From the NCBI RefSeq assembly GCF_000149955.1, contig NC_030988.1, forward strand, positions 5,429,710 through 5,493,709: a stretch of DNA of 64,000 nucleotides, given 5' to 3'. Position numbers and translations under genes: made by a program. Under the pieces are notes generated by a model. The model ran no database searches. It was not told where the DNA came from and was given only the letters and a program-made list of their open reading frames with translations. Below are positions 13,427-24,285 of this stretch, piece after piece (the first letter of the stretch is position 1; each line of letters opens with the position of its first letter). The stretch comes from Fusarium oxysporum f. sp. lycopersici 4287 (taxonomy: Eukaryota > Ascomycota > Sordariomycetes > Hypocreales > Nectriaceae).

Positions 13427-14281
13427 ATGACCATGGAACAAGCTCCCACTACACATACAGATCAAACGTACGACCTGTCCGCGCTTGGTAACTTGGATGC
13501 TGCATCTCAATTCCTTGGAAATCAGTGGTATCTTGCGTCAAATGACGGCAATTACGAGCATTTACTCAGCGAAACCGGAGATTACATACCGCGGCTCCTT
13601 GGCGATCCGACTTTGGACCAGGGGGCTGAGCCTCTCTTATCTCAAGAGCTTACAACATCCCAGCAGGATTCATCATTGGCAATTATCACGAGCCCAGCTA
13701 GCAATGCCGAGTGTCGTCCAGAGTCTTCGGTGCACCAACAGGCTTCAGAACCCACAACCATCTCGAGTTCCCCCAGCAATATCGAGTACCATGGATCTCC
13801 ATCAAGGCAGCCTGAAGCAAAGAAACGCAGTATCAGCTTCAGCATGGAAAGTACGATGAGCTTGCCACAAGAAGATTCCACCACGAGTCCCCAGGGAGAA
13901 AACCCAGTCCAAGAGGCGGGCCCAAGCACGAAAAGGCGTGGCACTATCAAGACGGCCAGTACTTTGCTTACGAAAGATATCGCATACATCAAGAAGGTCA
14001 GGGAGAGGAACAAGCGCGCTGCGACCAAAGTCCGCCTCAAGCAACGAGAAACTGAGAAGAACCTCGAGTCTGCCGAAAAGGACTTGCAGCAGGCGAACCA
14101 CAGGTTGGCAGAATGTGCAAAGGAGCTAACTCATCAAGTCCACGACCTCAAGATGCAACTCCTTGAGCATGGCACCTGTGGCTGCGTCCTCATTCAGGAG
14201 TACATTGGCAATGAAGCAAATCGCTATGTTCAAGACACGAGTGGTAAGGCTTCTGGTCGCGAGCATACTCCTGATGGTTAA
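13427..14281 (+). CDS. bZIP transcription factor
   Basis: Single-exon gene of 284 residues. The N-terminal two-thirds is Ser/Thr/Gln/Pro-rich and probably disordered. Around residues 180-250 is a bZIP: the basic region VRERNKRAATKVRLKQRE has the N-x7-R signature (NKRAATKVR), followed by Leu-type heptads. A Cys pair (HGTCGC) and IQEYIGNEANR close the conserved part, an arrangement I associate with fungal ATF/CREB-like factors. It should bind DNA as a dimer in the nucleus. The frame is open 39 codons upstream of 13427, but that part is Cys/Phe-rich and unlike a bZIP N-terminus, so I use the ATG followed by TMEQAP. Target genes are unknown. Confidence 0.85.
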   Translation: MTMEQAPTTHTDQTYDLSALGNLDAASQFLGNQWYLASNDGNYEHLLSETGDYIPRLLGDPTLDQGAEPLLSQELTTSQQDSSLAIITSPASNAECRPESSVHQQASEPTTISSSPSNIEYHGSPSRQPEAKKRSISFSMESTMSLPQEDSTTSPQGENPVQEAGPSTKRRGTIKTASTLLTKDIAYIKKVRERNKRAATKVRLKQRETEKNLESAEKDLQQANHRLAECAKELTHQVHDLKMQLLEHGTCGCVLIQEYIGNEANRYVQDTSGKASGREHTPDG

Positions 14282-15284
14282 TCCTATGAGATTGCTGTGG
14301 TGGGCATCTTTTACTAAATCTAACCTGTCTATAATATTATAAAGCCCTCTACCGCTGAGATTGTACATTGCAACACTTTGGTAATCAGCGAGACTGCTTG
14401 TATCTATTGTTGCTTTGTGATCTAGCAGACTGAGAATGTAAGTAAAATTAGTATTATGTAGCTTTGATAGATACTAAAAAAGCAATGTGTTTTTGAGAGT
14501 ATTGTTTGAGGTCATAGACCTACTAATATTGCACGCCTTACCTCGACAAAGGGCAAGGCGCACGTGACGGATTATTCATCTTGTAAATGAGGCCGCACTC
14601 AGCCAATACACCATAGTCGTGTCATACTTACAGCTGGATACCCATGCCGAGCAAACCTGTGACATCACATATCAGTCAGTTATACCAGTGCTTGATCAAG
14701 GCCATCTCAGCGCTTACATGCATGAAATCCTATTTATCACTATCGCCAATGCGGTTAGAAGCTGTAGTATCGCTACGGTCATAGATCTCAGACTGCCTGA
14801 ACGCTGACGTACTTGGAGCGACTAGCAGATATGGCATGTTATAGTCTTGCACAAATCTGTTTTAGAGCTGGAGTGTCTTGACTAGATCCAGCTTGCGCTA
14901 GTTAAGCGAAACCCTGGGGACCAAATGTCCGACTTGGGATACGAAAGAAGGAGTACTGTACAAAGGCGTATATATGATGGTGATATTATGTAATTGGAAG
15001 TGGTACTGGGTCTCGGTTTGAGAATGATATTTGAGTTTGTATTGCATTAGATTGATGAAAGAATGAAAGAGAATACGCAGTTTGGGTATATGAGATTTAT
15101 ATGTGTCTTACATTAGGATGATGAAAAAATGCGAGAGGTTATGCATAACAACAACATCCTCATGATCTGGGAAGAAGTGCTGGGGATGTGATGCTGGACA
15201 TAAATTGCATAATGAAAGCCCGCTCTTGCTGATGGAATCTCGAGAATAACCATAATCAATCTACAAACAACACCAACGATCAAC
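14282..15284. other. intergenic, no gene seen
   Basis: About 1 kb of AT-rich sequence between the bZIP gene and the dehydrogenase; nothing coding is supported. Confidence 0.5.
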
Positions 15285-16698
15285 ATGACAGAAGTATCCA
15301 AGTATGCTCCATCATAGCCCCTGCGCTTGATTAATTTCTAATGTGTGCCACAAGACCAGTCTACACAACATCCTACAAGCCCCATCCTAGCGATAGGATG
15401 AAGGCAGCCACTTGGACGGGCACAAAGTCCATCGAGCTGTCCTATGTGCCTAAACCCACCATCACCGCGCCCGCTGATGCCATCGTGCACATCACCCACT
15501 GTACCATTTGCGGTTCGGATCTGCACATGTATAACGGCGATCTGAACAAGGTCATGGAGAAGGGTTTGATCATGGGCCATGAGGCTATCGGCATCGTCGA
15601 AGAAGTCGGACCGCAGGTCAAGACCCTCAATGTAGGAGACCGAGTCATCATCCTGCCCGTCATTGCATGCGGGGACTGCTTCTACTGTAAGCGGAAGGAG
15701 TTCTCGCTGTGTGACCGCACCAACCCGTCCAAGGAGTTGGAGCAAATGTACGGCCATCGCTTGTCTGGCATCTTTGGTTACTCCCTGATCACGGGAGGCT
15801 ACCCAGGAGATCAGGCTGAGTACTGCCGCGTGCCCAACGCCGATCTCACCTGCGTCAAGGCTCCGAAGGACATAGAGGCCAGTAAGCTTGTTGGCCTCGC
15901 CGACGTGACTCCTACCGCCTGGCACGGCAACGAGCTGGCCGAGGTCGGCAAGGAAGATGTCGTCGGCGTCTGGGGCTGCGGCGCCGTTGGCCTCTCTATC
16001 CAGCGTCTGGCGAAGCTTCGTGGAGCCAGCAAGGTCTATGCCATCGACAAAGACGAGCACCGCCTCGACATTGCCAAGTCGATGGGCATGATTCCCATCA
16101 ATGTCAAGGATCACTCCGATCCTGCTGACTACATCTTGTCCATTGAACCACATGGGCTGGACCGTGGCATTGAGGCGAGCGGCTTCAGGAGCACCAACTC
16201 AACTACTCATGCCACTATGAGAGCGCTGGGGGTCGAGGGGGACAGCTCTGATACTGTGAGCGCGGCGATCAAGGCGACACGCAAGGGAGGCAATGTCGCG
16301 TTGATCGGAGACTTTTTCTACAATACCAACAACTTCCCGATTGGAATGTTGATGGAAAAGGGCATCACCCTACGCGGAGGACAGCTCTACGCTCAGAAGG
16401 TAGCGTCCCTGACCTACCTCGTGTTATGGAAGGGTACTAACTGTCTTGCAGTACTTTCCGTTTCTTCTGGACCTGGTTGTCGAAGGGAAATACGACCCCT
16501 CTTTCATGTTTACCCATCACGGTACAGTAGCCAACGCATGTCTACCAACCATCGTGTTCTAACTCTTCTTCCTTCGCAGATAACTTCGAGAACATCTCAA
16601 AGAACTACGAAGCCTTCTTTAGTCACAAAACGCCTGGAGGATTGAAGGTATGTCTCTCAACTGCCTTTGGACGGGCACAGGGTGGGGGTTCAGTTTGA
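15285..16698 (+). CDS. zinc-dependent alcohol dehydrogenase (MDR)
   Basis: Four exons, 15285-15301, 15355-16399, 16452-16521 and 16580-16698, give 416 residues. Medium-chain dehydrogenase features: the catalytic zinc Cys in TICGSDLHMYNG, the GHEAIGIVEEVG signature, a structural-zinc Cys cluster (CGDCFYCKRKEFSLCD), and a Rossmann NAD(P) site VWGCGAVGLSIQ followed by acidic AIDKDEHR, favouring NAD. It resembles the fungal group annotated as zinc-type alcohol or glutathione-independent formaldehyde dehydrogenases. I chose the 17-nt first exon (MTEVSK) because splicing 15302-15354 joins smoothly to PVYTTSYKP. The alternative ATG at 15341 lies inside that intron and also gives an open frame. Substrate is unknown. 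Confidence 0.87.
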
Positions 16699-17050
16699 AT
16701 ATCAGTATATGCCCATTGGTCGGCCTGGATCTATCCACTATTGAGGAATGCAGTCTCAGCCTCCCTACACTTATTACAGTAGCAAGCCATCTTCCAGTCT
16801 TTACAGAATAGTATATGTGTATGTATCCACTCTCGTACCTTGACTCAATGGGTGAAACAAATTGAGGGTAGTCTGAAGGCCCTGTAGGTTTTGTATTGTA
16901 GTCGTAAGCTATCAGCCATGGGTCTCATCTCCAAATAGCATATCTATAAACACGCATTAAAGTTTCAGCGGAGTATTTCTTCTGCGGTCTAACAACGGTT
17001 TTAAACTCCCGCATACATCTATATTTGTCTGTAAGTACCAGCATTAGGGT
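16699..17050. other. intergenic, no gene seen
   Basis: 3' flank of the dehydrogenase; no coding or structural signal noted before the 92-bp repeat. Confidence 0.5.
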
Positions 17051-17142
17051 GTAGCAATTGGTCAGGCATTTTCGTATAATGTTTAAGTTTTGAACCAGAT
17101 GTGTTATTTACAGTTGAGTCTTGTGGCTGAGAGCTTATATCA
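17051..17142 (+). repeat. 92-bp repeat, left copy of an inverted pair
   Basis: Begins GTAGCAATTGGTCAGGCAT and ends GCTTATATCA. Its reverse complement, with scattered substitutions (roughly nine tenths identical by eye), is at 20229-20320. Together they bracket the regulator and the RTA1-like gene. No target duplication was identified. Confidence 0.7.
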
Positions 17143-17177
17143 CCTCAGAGAGAGTAAAATAACTACTAGTAACCTAA

Positions 17178-18538
17178 CTAACTCTTATCAAGTCTAGCTA
17201 TAATAGCCTTCGGCCACTTTGCCACTTTAGAAAACTTGGGGTTATCATCCAGCTGTAAGTCGATAGCCTCTACGAGTCTCCTGGACCAGCCTTTAACATA
17301 CCAAAACTGCTGCTCAACAAGGCTCAGCAGCACTGAAAAGTACGACAACAGAACAAGAGCGCATGGGTCATTGGCCTGGATGTCCGACATGATATTTGCA
17401 GAGATGACATATGGGAAGAACATGACCATGCCGATCTCTGCCTGGGGACCGGCATGTGCGATGAGGATCGCTGCCTTTCGCAGCTGCAGCGTGGCAAACT
17501 CGTAGTCTGCCCTGTTGCAGTCTGATAGATTAGTGCGATAAAAGGCGAAGAGACGGCGAAGTGCCTGAAATGTGTCCAGGGGCAGAGCACTTTGATCCAA
17601 TGGAGGGTCGAAACTTTTCATTGCTAGTCAGTTCATATCGGTTCCATGGGGAGAACAAGATCACGTACTCGTAAGAGGCCTCATCATTCTCTCCTATTAT
17701 CCAGATACCATGTGCCCATGCTGAGAACGGCGTCTCCGTGAGATTGCGTCCCGCACACAAGAGACTGGATCGAATACCACGTATCAAGACAAAGATCTGC
17801 AGGATATCGACCATAGCATCCTCGATCCGTCCCGCAGGAGAAAAAGCGTACATGACGGTTGTGGATGAGAAGCAGAACGCAGGCTGCCAGTTCTTTTCGT
17901 CGATGCTAGTAAATATTCTGCGGAACCCTTCCATGCCGCGGGTCTGGTGATAGGCTGCGAGATCCAGATACTTGTCCCTTCTTGCAGGCAGCAGGTGAGC
18001 CTTGTGCAGGGCGGCGACGGATAGTAGGCCGTGGGAGAGAAACGGTGTGTTATATGACATCTCGGGGAGAACCATGCGCCAGATGTGCTGCATATCCAGC
18101 CTCAAGGCAAGGGTGTTGGCTGTAATGGTGGAGTAGTGGTGCATCAGTTCCAGGCCGTGGGTTTGGAAATTCAGAGATGGGCTTGGCATCGAAAGAGTCC
18201 ATATTCCAGCCACGGACAAGGCATCGGGACAGGGGTTGGTCTATCTGTCATTTATCCCAGTCCGGCGTACGGGGTCTGTGTTCTGAGAGGACTGTCGGGA
18301 TGAGGTCAAGCTACATGTCATCCCACGACGGGCACAGTTGAAGCAAGAGGGAAGCCTTTCGTCGCACTATAACGGAGCCGTTGCAAAATCTTAGCAAAGT
18401 CCGCCAGTAGAGCTGGGAGGGAAAATCTAATCAGGAAGCTCCATAATATCGCGGCCATGACACACTTACCTTGACTTTTCTACGTTTGCACTCCCGGCAT
18501 CCGCTGCGAGACTTTGTGTGAGAGCGTCGTGGTTTCAT
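17178..18538 (-). pseudogene. Zn2Cys6 transcription factor with in-frame stop
   Basis: Exon 1 (18538-18470) and exon 2 (from 18366) together encode a perfect C-x2-C-x6-C-x6-C-x2-C-x6-C zinc cluster: Cys14, 17, 24, 31, 34 and 41, with KRRKVKCDERLPSC at its core. After codon 64 the frame meets TAG at 18243-18241, then continues uninterrupted in the same frame into the fungal-specific regulator region (HHYSTITANTLALR, FLSHGLLSVAALHKAHL) of the sterol-uptake-regulator-like type. A 55-nt intron (17668-17614) joins the last exon, ending at 17178. The full frame is 400 codons. The stop is most simply CAG changed to TAG. It may be a true null allele, readthrough, or a sequencing error. It is divergent from the RTA1-like gene. 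Confidence 0.78.
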
Positions 18539-19066
18539 TTTTGGCAACGTACGTCGTCACTGACGCGGAAAAGGATATTGATGGAGGGTTTCAGATCTAA
18601 CCGCGGGTTCGGGCAGAATGGACAGGTCAGTGGAAAGGAACTAACTTAGTTATAAGCTTATAAGGATGCTAAAACGCGAATACGCGGCATTCGGATGAAC
18701 CGGGAATTGTGGGCATCCAATGGCAGGGCTTAGTTTGTATTTGGCATGGATATCAAGTGGATCCACGTTTTCCCAGTATATCACATTATATCACATCTGA
18801 GGCTCAAGCGTTATCTCCAAGCTCAAGCTATGGCTGGGAAACCCAGGCACGTAGGCTGTCGGGTCTTTGATGTTGTGTTTGACATGGCCCCAGCCGGCTC
18901 GAAATGCTTTGTTACTCGAGGTGGCTACCGTTCTTTAAAACTGAGGTCTGCCCTCTCGTCATGGACGGAAGCCCAGCTCAAATCATCTCACCCAACATAT
19001 TTGGTCCAGTCTCATCTTTCGCCAAAGAACAGACAAACAGTATAACGCTTGTTACTCGCCGTAAAC
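18539..19066. other. shared upstream region of regulator and RTA1-like gene
   Basis: 528 bases between divergent starts. The open frame 18746-19045 has no family features and overlaps the probable promoter, so it is not called. Confidence 0.5.
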
Positions 19067-20085
19067 ATGGCTGCCAAGTGCGACCCCAACTATCGGCATG
19101 CCGACTGGTCCTTCTGTCGCTACGAACCCTCGACAGCCGCGGCCGTCATATTCGTCGTGCTATTCAGCATCACAACGATCGTCCATGTCTTCCAGTTGAT
19201 TAAGACTAAAACCTGGTACATGCTGGCATTCTGCCTCGGCGGCATCTGTTAGTTACTTCAGGAGCCTTTATCGTCCAACTTCGCTAACAATGATTACTGT
19301 AGCTGAAATAGCCGGATACATTGGCCGCGCGATCAACTCAACCGAGGACCCTGGCTGCTGGACATTAGGACCCTACGTCGTTCAAAGCGTCTTGCTTCTC
19401 ATCGCCCCTGCATTGATGGCAGCTTCTATCTACATGACACTGAGCCGTGCCATCCTCCTGACAGAAGGAGAGGTTCATGCAGTTATTAGGAGACGGTGGT
19501 TAACAAAGATCTTTGTAGTAGGAGATATTATATCGATCGAGCTCCAGTCCGCAGGTATGCACAACTGATCCCGCACTCCCACATCGAGTCATGGAAGCCC
19601 TGCTAACTGTTCATGTTGTTCCAGGCGGAAGCATGATGTCGGGAGCCAACGAGGGGAACAACCTCATGAAGATTGGAGAGTACGTCATCATCGGCGGCCT
19701 CTTCTTCCGGCTTGCCATCTTCGGCATCTTCATCGTGGTCGTCAGTGTCTTCCACCGCCGGATGAAACGGTCTCCTACCAACAAGAGCCTAGAGCCCTCG
19801 ATTCGGTGGCGCCATTACCTCACTACTCTCTACATCACGAGCGGTTTTATCTGGGTCAGGAGTCTGTTCCGAGTTATTGAGTACCTCGATGGCAACGACG
19901 GATATCTCATGAGGACTGAGGCCTTCATGTTCGTCTTCGACGCTACCCTGATCTGGATTGTGATGGTTTGGATGAACTGGTATCACCCCAGCGAGATTGG
20001 CCTGCTTCTACGAAATGAGCTACCGGTGACGAATGGTTTCGAGCTACTTCCGTTTCGACAACGATTTGAGAAGATCCGCTCTTGA
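19067..20085 (+). CDS. RTA1-like seven-helix membrane protein
   Basis: Exons 19067-19247, 19303-19554 and 19625-20085 give 297 residues. Hydrophobic stretches fit seven transmembrane helices. RTA1-family landmarks: FCRYEPS near the N-terminus, EIAGYIGRA after the second helix, APALMAASIYMTLSRAI, the GDIISIELQSAGG block (the family's GD-x-Q-G region), and RSLFRVIEYLDG...EAFMFVFDA near the C-terminus. Members are linked to lipid translocation and to azole or 7-aminocholesterol resistance in yeast; substrate here is unknown. The divergent neighbour is a Zn2Cys6 regulator that could control it, but that gene carries an in-frame stop. Confidence 0.88.
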
Positions 20086-20611
20086 GCCATATTTCGTTTA
20101 TCGGCAAGAGGATGTATCCAGGCTCAAGTATATAGTTGGCTATTAGAAGTGTACCTTAGGGAGGGGATGTGATATGATGCAATAGTACCAGCTTTAAGAA
20201 CCTTTTCTTTCTACTAAGTTCTCTGTGCTGATATAAGCTCTCAGCCACAAGTCTCAACTGCAAATAACACATCTTGCTCACAACTTAGACATTATACCAC
20301 AATGCCTGACCAATTGCTACCTTTTCTTTCTACTATAGAAGCCGTTGTTATAGCAGCTTAGTGTCAATCACCATGCGCTGGCATAATTAACAACAATGTA
20401 TGTTATCGTGGGCTGTTACAGGCTGGTTGACATGACAGCATTACCAGTAGAGTAGTCGTAAATGAGGGGCTCATTGAATCAGGACAAGCACTCCTGCGTA
20501 CCGAGCCAATGCGCCACAGATGCGGTGATTTATATGAATTTAACAGTACACTATTTCTTCTCGGGGGCTTATATAAGCAACATTATTACTAGTGTACTAC
20601 CTAGCAGAACA
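20086..20611. other. intergenic with inverted repeat copy
   Basis: 3' flank of the RTA1-like gene, containing the 92-bp repeat at 20229-20320. Nothing coding is supported. Confidence 0.5.
20229..20320 (-). repeat. 92-bp repeat, right copy of an inverted pair
   Basis: Reverse-complement counterpart of 17051-17142, ending CAATTGCTAC on the plus strand. It could be a MITE remnant or a pair of element ends. Confidence 0.7.
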
Positions 20612-23585
20612 ATTACTTGGGTAGGGCCTAGAGATCGGCCCCCCGTGCTTTCGTTACTACCTTCGGTATCCGTGCCTCAAGCACGGGGGGTGCACTGACA
20701 GGGAAAAGGGGCTGCTGACAGGGAAAAAATTTAGGTACCTCAATTTGGCTGCAAAACCCGCCAAATTTTTGTAGCTTCTTTATATGCACCTATGATGCCT
20801 ACAATTATTTATCTACCGCAACACCACAGCCTCTATTAATATCGCCACCTCGACAACAAATATTAAATCAATTACAACTATTGCAATAGTACTTCAATTA
20901 ATAAAAAAAAATATGACATCTGAAAGTCCAGAGCTTGCTCCATTAACACAACAAATATATATCAATCCTGAGACTGGTTTACCACGAATTTCCCGCTTCA
21001 CGGACTATAATATTGAAGAACGCACCATCGCAGCAAAGGCATTATATCTAGAAGGCTTTTATCCCTCTATGAGAGCCGCTGCACAAGCATGGAAAGTCAA
21101 CTATAAGAGACTTCGCAGTAGGATCAACGGCCATCATCCTGTGAGAGATAACGGCGGCAACAGGACGTTATTCAGCAAGGAAGAAGAGAAAGCTATACTC
21201 GCTTGGTGTTGGAGGAGAGTAACACAGGGGCATCACATACAACAACGCACACTTCGTCAGTATGCGAATTCCCTGCTTAAGGCTACACATCGTAAGCCTC
21301 ATGCCTCAAGATTCTGGGCTCGCCGCTTCCTCAGGCGGTATCGTGAAGTCTTTCATAGGAGAAAGAGCCGTACTCTCGCTGCAAATCGCAAAGCTATGGC
21401 AGACCGAGCCAATGTCGAAGAGTGGTTTGCAAAATGAACAGAATTTGTCAAGGGAAACGACATCAACTTCGATAATGTCTGGAATTTCGACGAGACTGGC
21501 TTTATAATAGGATATCTAATGAACGGTATTATGATATGGACTTTCCTCGATATCGACTCCCCTCTGTTAACAGATGCACATACGACTATTAGTGTGACTA
21601 TCGTGGAGTCAATATCTGCAACAGGAGGAATCATAGCCCCGTTTGTCATCATGCCCGGCGTACAGATTCCCTCCCGTTGGGTGGATAATGACCTAGACGA
21701 GCAGGCTACGATAGTCACAACACCAAAAGGCTATATCGACGATATCACGGCACAGGACTTCTTTGACCACTTTGAGAGACTTACCCGGCCTCAAAATACA
21801 TCAGATCTTCGAGTTGTTCTTTATGATGGATGTGAAAGTCATTTCACTAAAGAGCTTTATCAGAAAGCTCTAGATGCGAATATTATCTTATATCCCTTCC
21901 CTCCTCATCTGACACATATACTTCAGCCATTAGATGTTGGATTATTCAGTACATATAAGCATTGGCATCAGGAAGCCTTACTTAGGGAAATCGCCAATGG
22001 TGCTACGGACTTCAATAAAGCTGACTTTATGTTTCATTTACAGGAGATTCGCCGCAAAGCTACTAAGAAAAGTACTATTATCTCATCGTGGGCAAAATCC
22101 GGCATCTATCCTCTTGATCCCTCCGTTGTTATCAACAAAATGGTCAACCTTCTTTCATCCCTCTCTTTGGAGGTTGCTGAACGTGATCTTCCCGGCTATA
22201 TCACACCTGGGTTATCTTCCAACCACAGCAGTGACTTTCGCGATGATTCAAATGAAGAAGAAGTTGGCGAATCATCACGAGATATACATCAAAATACTCA
22301 TCGCAACGAGGGGATTCCAATGATGCCCCCCACGCCTCCAACGGTTATCTGGAACAATGTCAACACACCTCAGCTTAATCTACGGCAAATCAAGCAATAC
22401 GAAGGTTATGTGGCCCTTCGTATTGAATGTTCAATATCCTCAGGCGTGCCTCTGACCCCAAGTGTGTTACATGTTAATGAAAAAGTGCGAAAAGCACACA
22501 CAACCCTTGCCTTGAACGGTATCACAGCTACTCAGGAGATGCGCCGTTTGAAGGAGAAGAGCCTACGACGTTCAGAACGGGACGAAGGAACTACTATCAT
22601 AGCAAATTACGGGCCAATTACAGTTTATGATGCCAGACTCCGTGTCGCAAAGGATCAACATAATAGACGGGCAAATCAGGATGCAGAGCTTCGTCGTTAT
22701 TATGCCAAGGAGGTCAGAGACGAGGCTGTATATCTACGGCGGTGGCTTTTCTCTGTAAGGAAGCTACTACGGTCATCTTTGAAGGAATATCATCCTATTG
22801 AACAACATAGGAGTCAACCTTCATACTCACAGGAAGTGAGGCCATTCACAGTCAGTGAATTCTTCATCAAGACTCAATCCGAGCTTTGTATCAAGTCTAC
22901 AGAGCTTCTAGCTACAAGATATTGTGCTCACCGTGAGATGCACGCAAAGATGAAAGAATCCAAGCTATTGGCCAAGCAAGCAAGAGATGCACAGCAAGAA
23001 CATATACCTAAGATCTTCCCTTTTTACTGGAATCCTCCATTCCTTCTTCCTTTTGACTATAATATCAATATAGTCAAAGATGCAGTCGATTTGATAGCCT
23101 CACCTTCGAGAAAACAGCGTGGAAAGCAGAAAGCGTTGTCTGTTGATGATGATGAATTGGATATCGATGAAAGTGAAGATGATGAAGAGATTGAAGAAGA
23201 AGAAGAAGGAGAAGGAGAAGGAGAAGGAGAAGGAGAAGAAGAAGAAGAAGATGATGATATACCAGTTAAAGATACTATTGAAGTTAGGTAGGATGACTTA
23301 GTTGTTGCGAAAAAGAATGAATAACATACCTGATTTTGATGATATATTATGGTGTTGTGGTCCCGTAGATGCAGATGGGGGGTTAGTCCGGTCTGAATTA
23401 TGTTACTAACCGAGGGAAAGTCGGTACCTTCATTTGGCGGGTTTTGCAGCCAAATTGAGGTACCCCAATTTTCCTTGTCAGCAGACCCTTTTCCCAGTCA
23501 ATGAACCCCCCGTGCTTGGGCACGGAGCTTGCGGAGTGATACCACAAGCTAAGGGGGGCCGGTCTCTAGGCCCTACCCAAGTAAT
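20612..23585 (+). mobile_element. pogo/Fot-type DNA transposon A with long TIRs
   Basis: About 3.0 kb with inverted ends of roughly 150 bp. The left end reads ATTACTTGGGTAGGGCCTAG and the right end is its complement; both TIRs share CTCAATTTGGCTGCAAAACC further inside. If TA is the target duplication, it is at 20614-20615 and 23582-23583. Each end holds a nested palindrome; at the left, CCCCCCGTGCTT (20639-20650) pairs with 20679-20690. The TIRs are well conserved but the transposase has a stop codon. Confidence 0.85.
20913..23291 (+). pseudogene. pogo-type DDE transposase with in-frame TGA
   Basis: One reading frame of 793 codons interrupted once by TGA at 21435-21437. The N-terminus has a psq-type helix-turn-helix (MRAAAQAWKVNYKRLRSRI) and a CENP-B-like second DNA-binding domain. 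The DDE_1 catalytic core shows FDNVWNFDETGF (first Asp), VVLYDGCESHFT (second Asp) and THILQPLDVGLFS (third acidic position). The C-terminal 60 residues are Glu-rich, encoded by a GAAGAAGGA-type simple repeat. Without suppression of the stop, only the DNA-binding half (174 residues) is made, which could itself occupy the TIRs. CGA to TGA is a likely origin. Confidence 0.82.
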
Positions 23586-24013
23586 GCCTCTATCTGCGGG
23601 GTATTATCATTGTTATAGCATTATGACAGATATAGTGCGTAGGCGCTACCTAAACTGCGTTAAGCTTATGATGCACTTATGCGCTAGTGGGTGCTCTCTA
23701 GTCCCTGATATTCCCAGTCCAATTAAATGTTTGTCAGTTAAAGCAAGGTTGGACCAGAATGGACAGGATGTCTCTATAACGTATACGACAAGCGCGTGCA
23801 CGACAAGCGAATGCACCACTGCACCGTATAGTATTAAAAAACCTACCCTATAGTATTTCTTATTGATAAATAAAATAGCCAAAAATATGAAGAAAATATT
23901 TTTAATAATAGTATAGTTAGTGCTATTTGTATTTTAAAAGATTTTTAGCTATTTTACCTTCTATAGAAAATCATAAAATACAGTGTATCTTACAGTGTAA
24001 ATAGACTTTAAGG

Positions 24014-24251
24014 TGTCACAGCTCGACCAGACTGGCCTACCCTAGACCACTAACAAGGTAGATCCGGATCACGTGGCGATACGTTATCGCAGAGACTTTG
24101 TTTACCGACCAGATAGTTCCTGAACGTAGCTCCTCGAGCTACGTCTTGTTAATAGAGCCTGACCTGCCTGCAGTGCCTATCCGTAGCAATAGACCGTATT
24201 CTGCCTGAAGCGTTCCCCGTTCACCTGCCCTACCGAGCCCAGCCCGTGACA
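24014..24251 (+). repeat. 5' LTR of the gypsy element
   Basis: 238 bp starting TGTCACAG and ending CCGTGACA, so the termini form the inverted repeat TGTCAC...GTGACA. It contains a short inverted pair (ACGTAGCT, CCTCG spacer, AGCTACGT). Confidence 0.93.
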
Positions 24252-24285
24252 CTACGTAGCTCCCACCAATTGGACGCCGAACGCA

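Noticed and set aside
15341..15360. ATG at 15341 as the dehydrogenase start
   Set aside because: It falls within a well-formed intron (15302-15354); the upstream short exon gives a smoother N-terminus, though the alternative is not excluded.
16440..16650. Unspliced C-terminus of the dehydrogenase frame running to 16645
   Set aside because: Splicing two introns restores the family-like YFPFLLDLVVEGKYDPSF and NFENISKNYEAFF ending.
18746..19045. 99-codon open frame upstream of the RTA1-like gene
   Set aside because: No recognisable domain, in a divergent promoter; likely chance.
20462..20698. 78-codon open frame at the left end of pogo element A
   Set aside because: It overlaps the terminal inverted repeat and its palindrome; the same is true of 23434-23853 at the right end.
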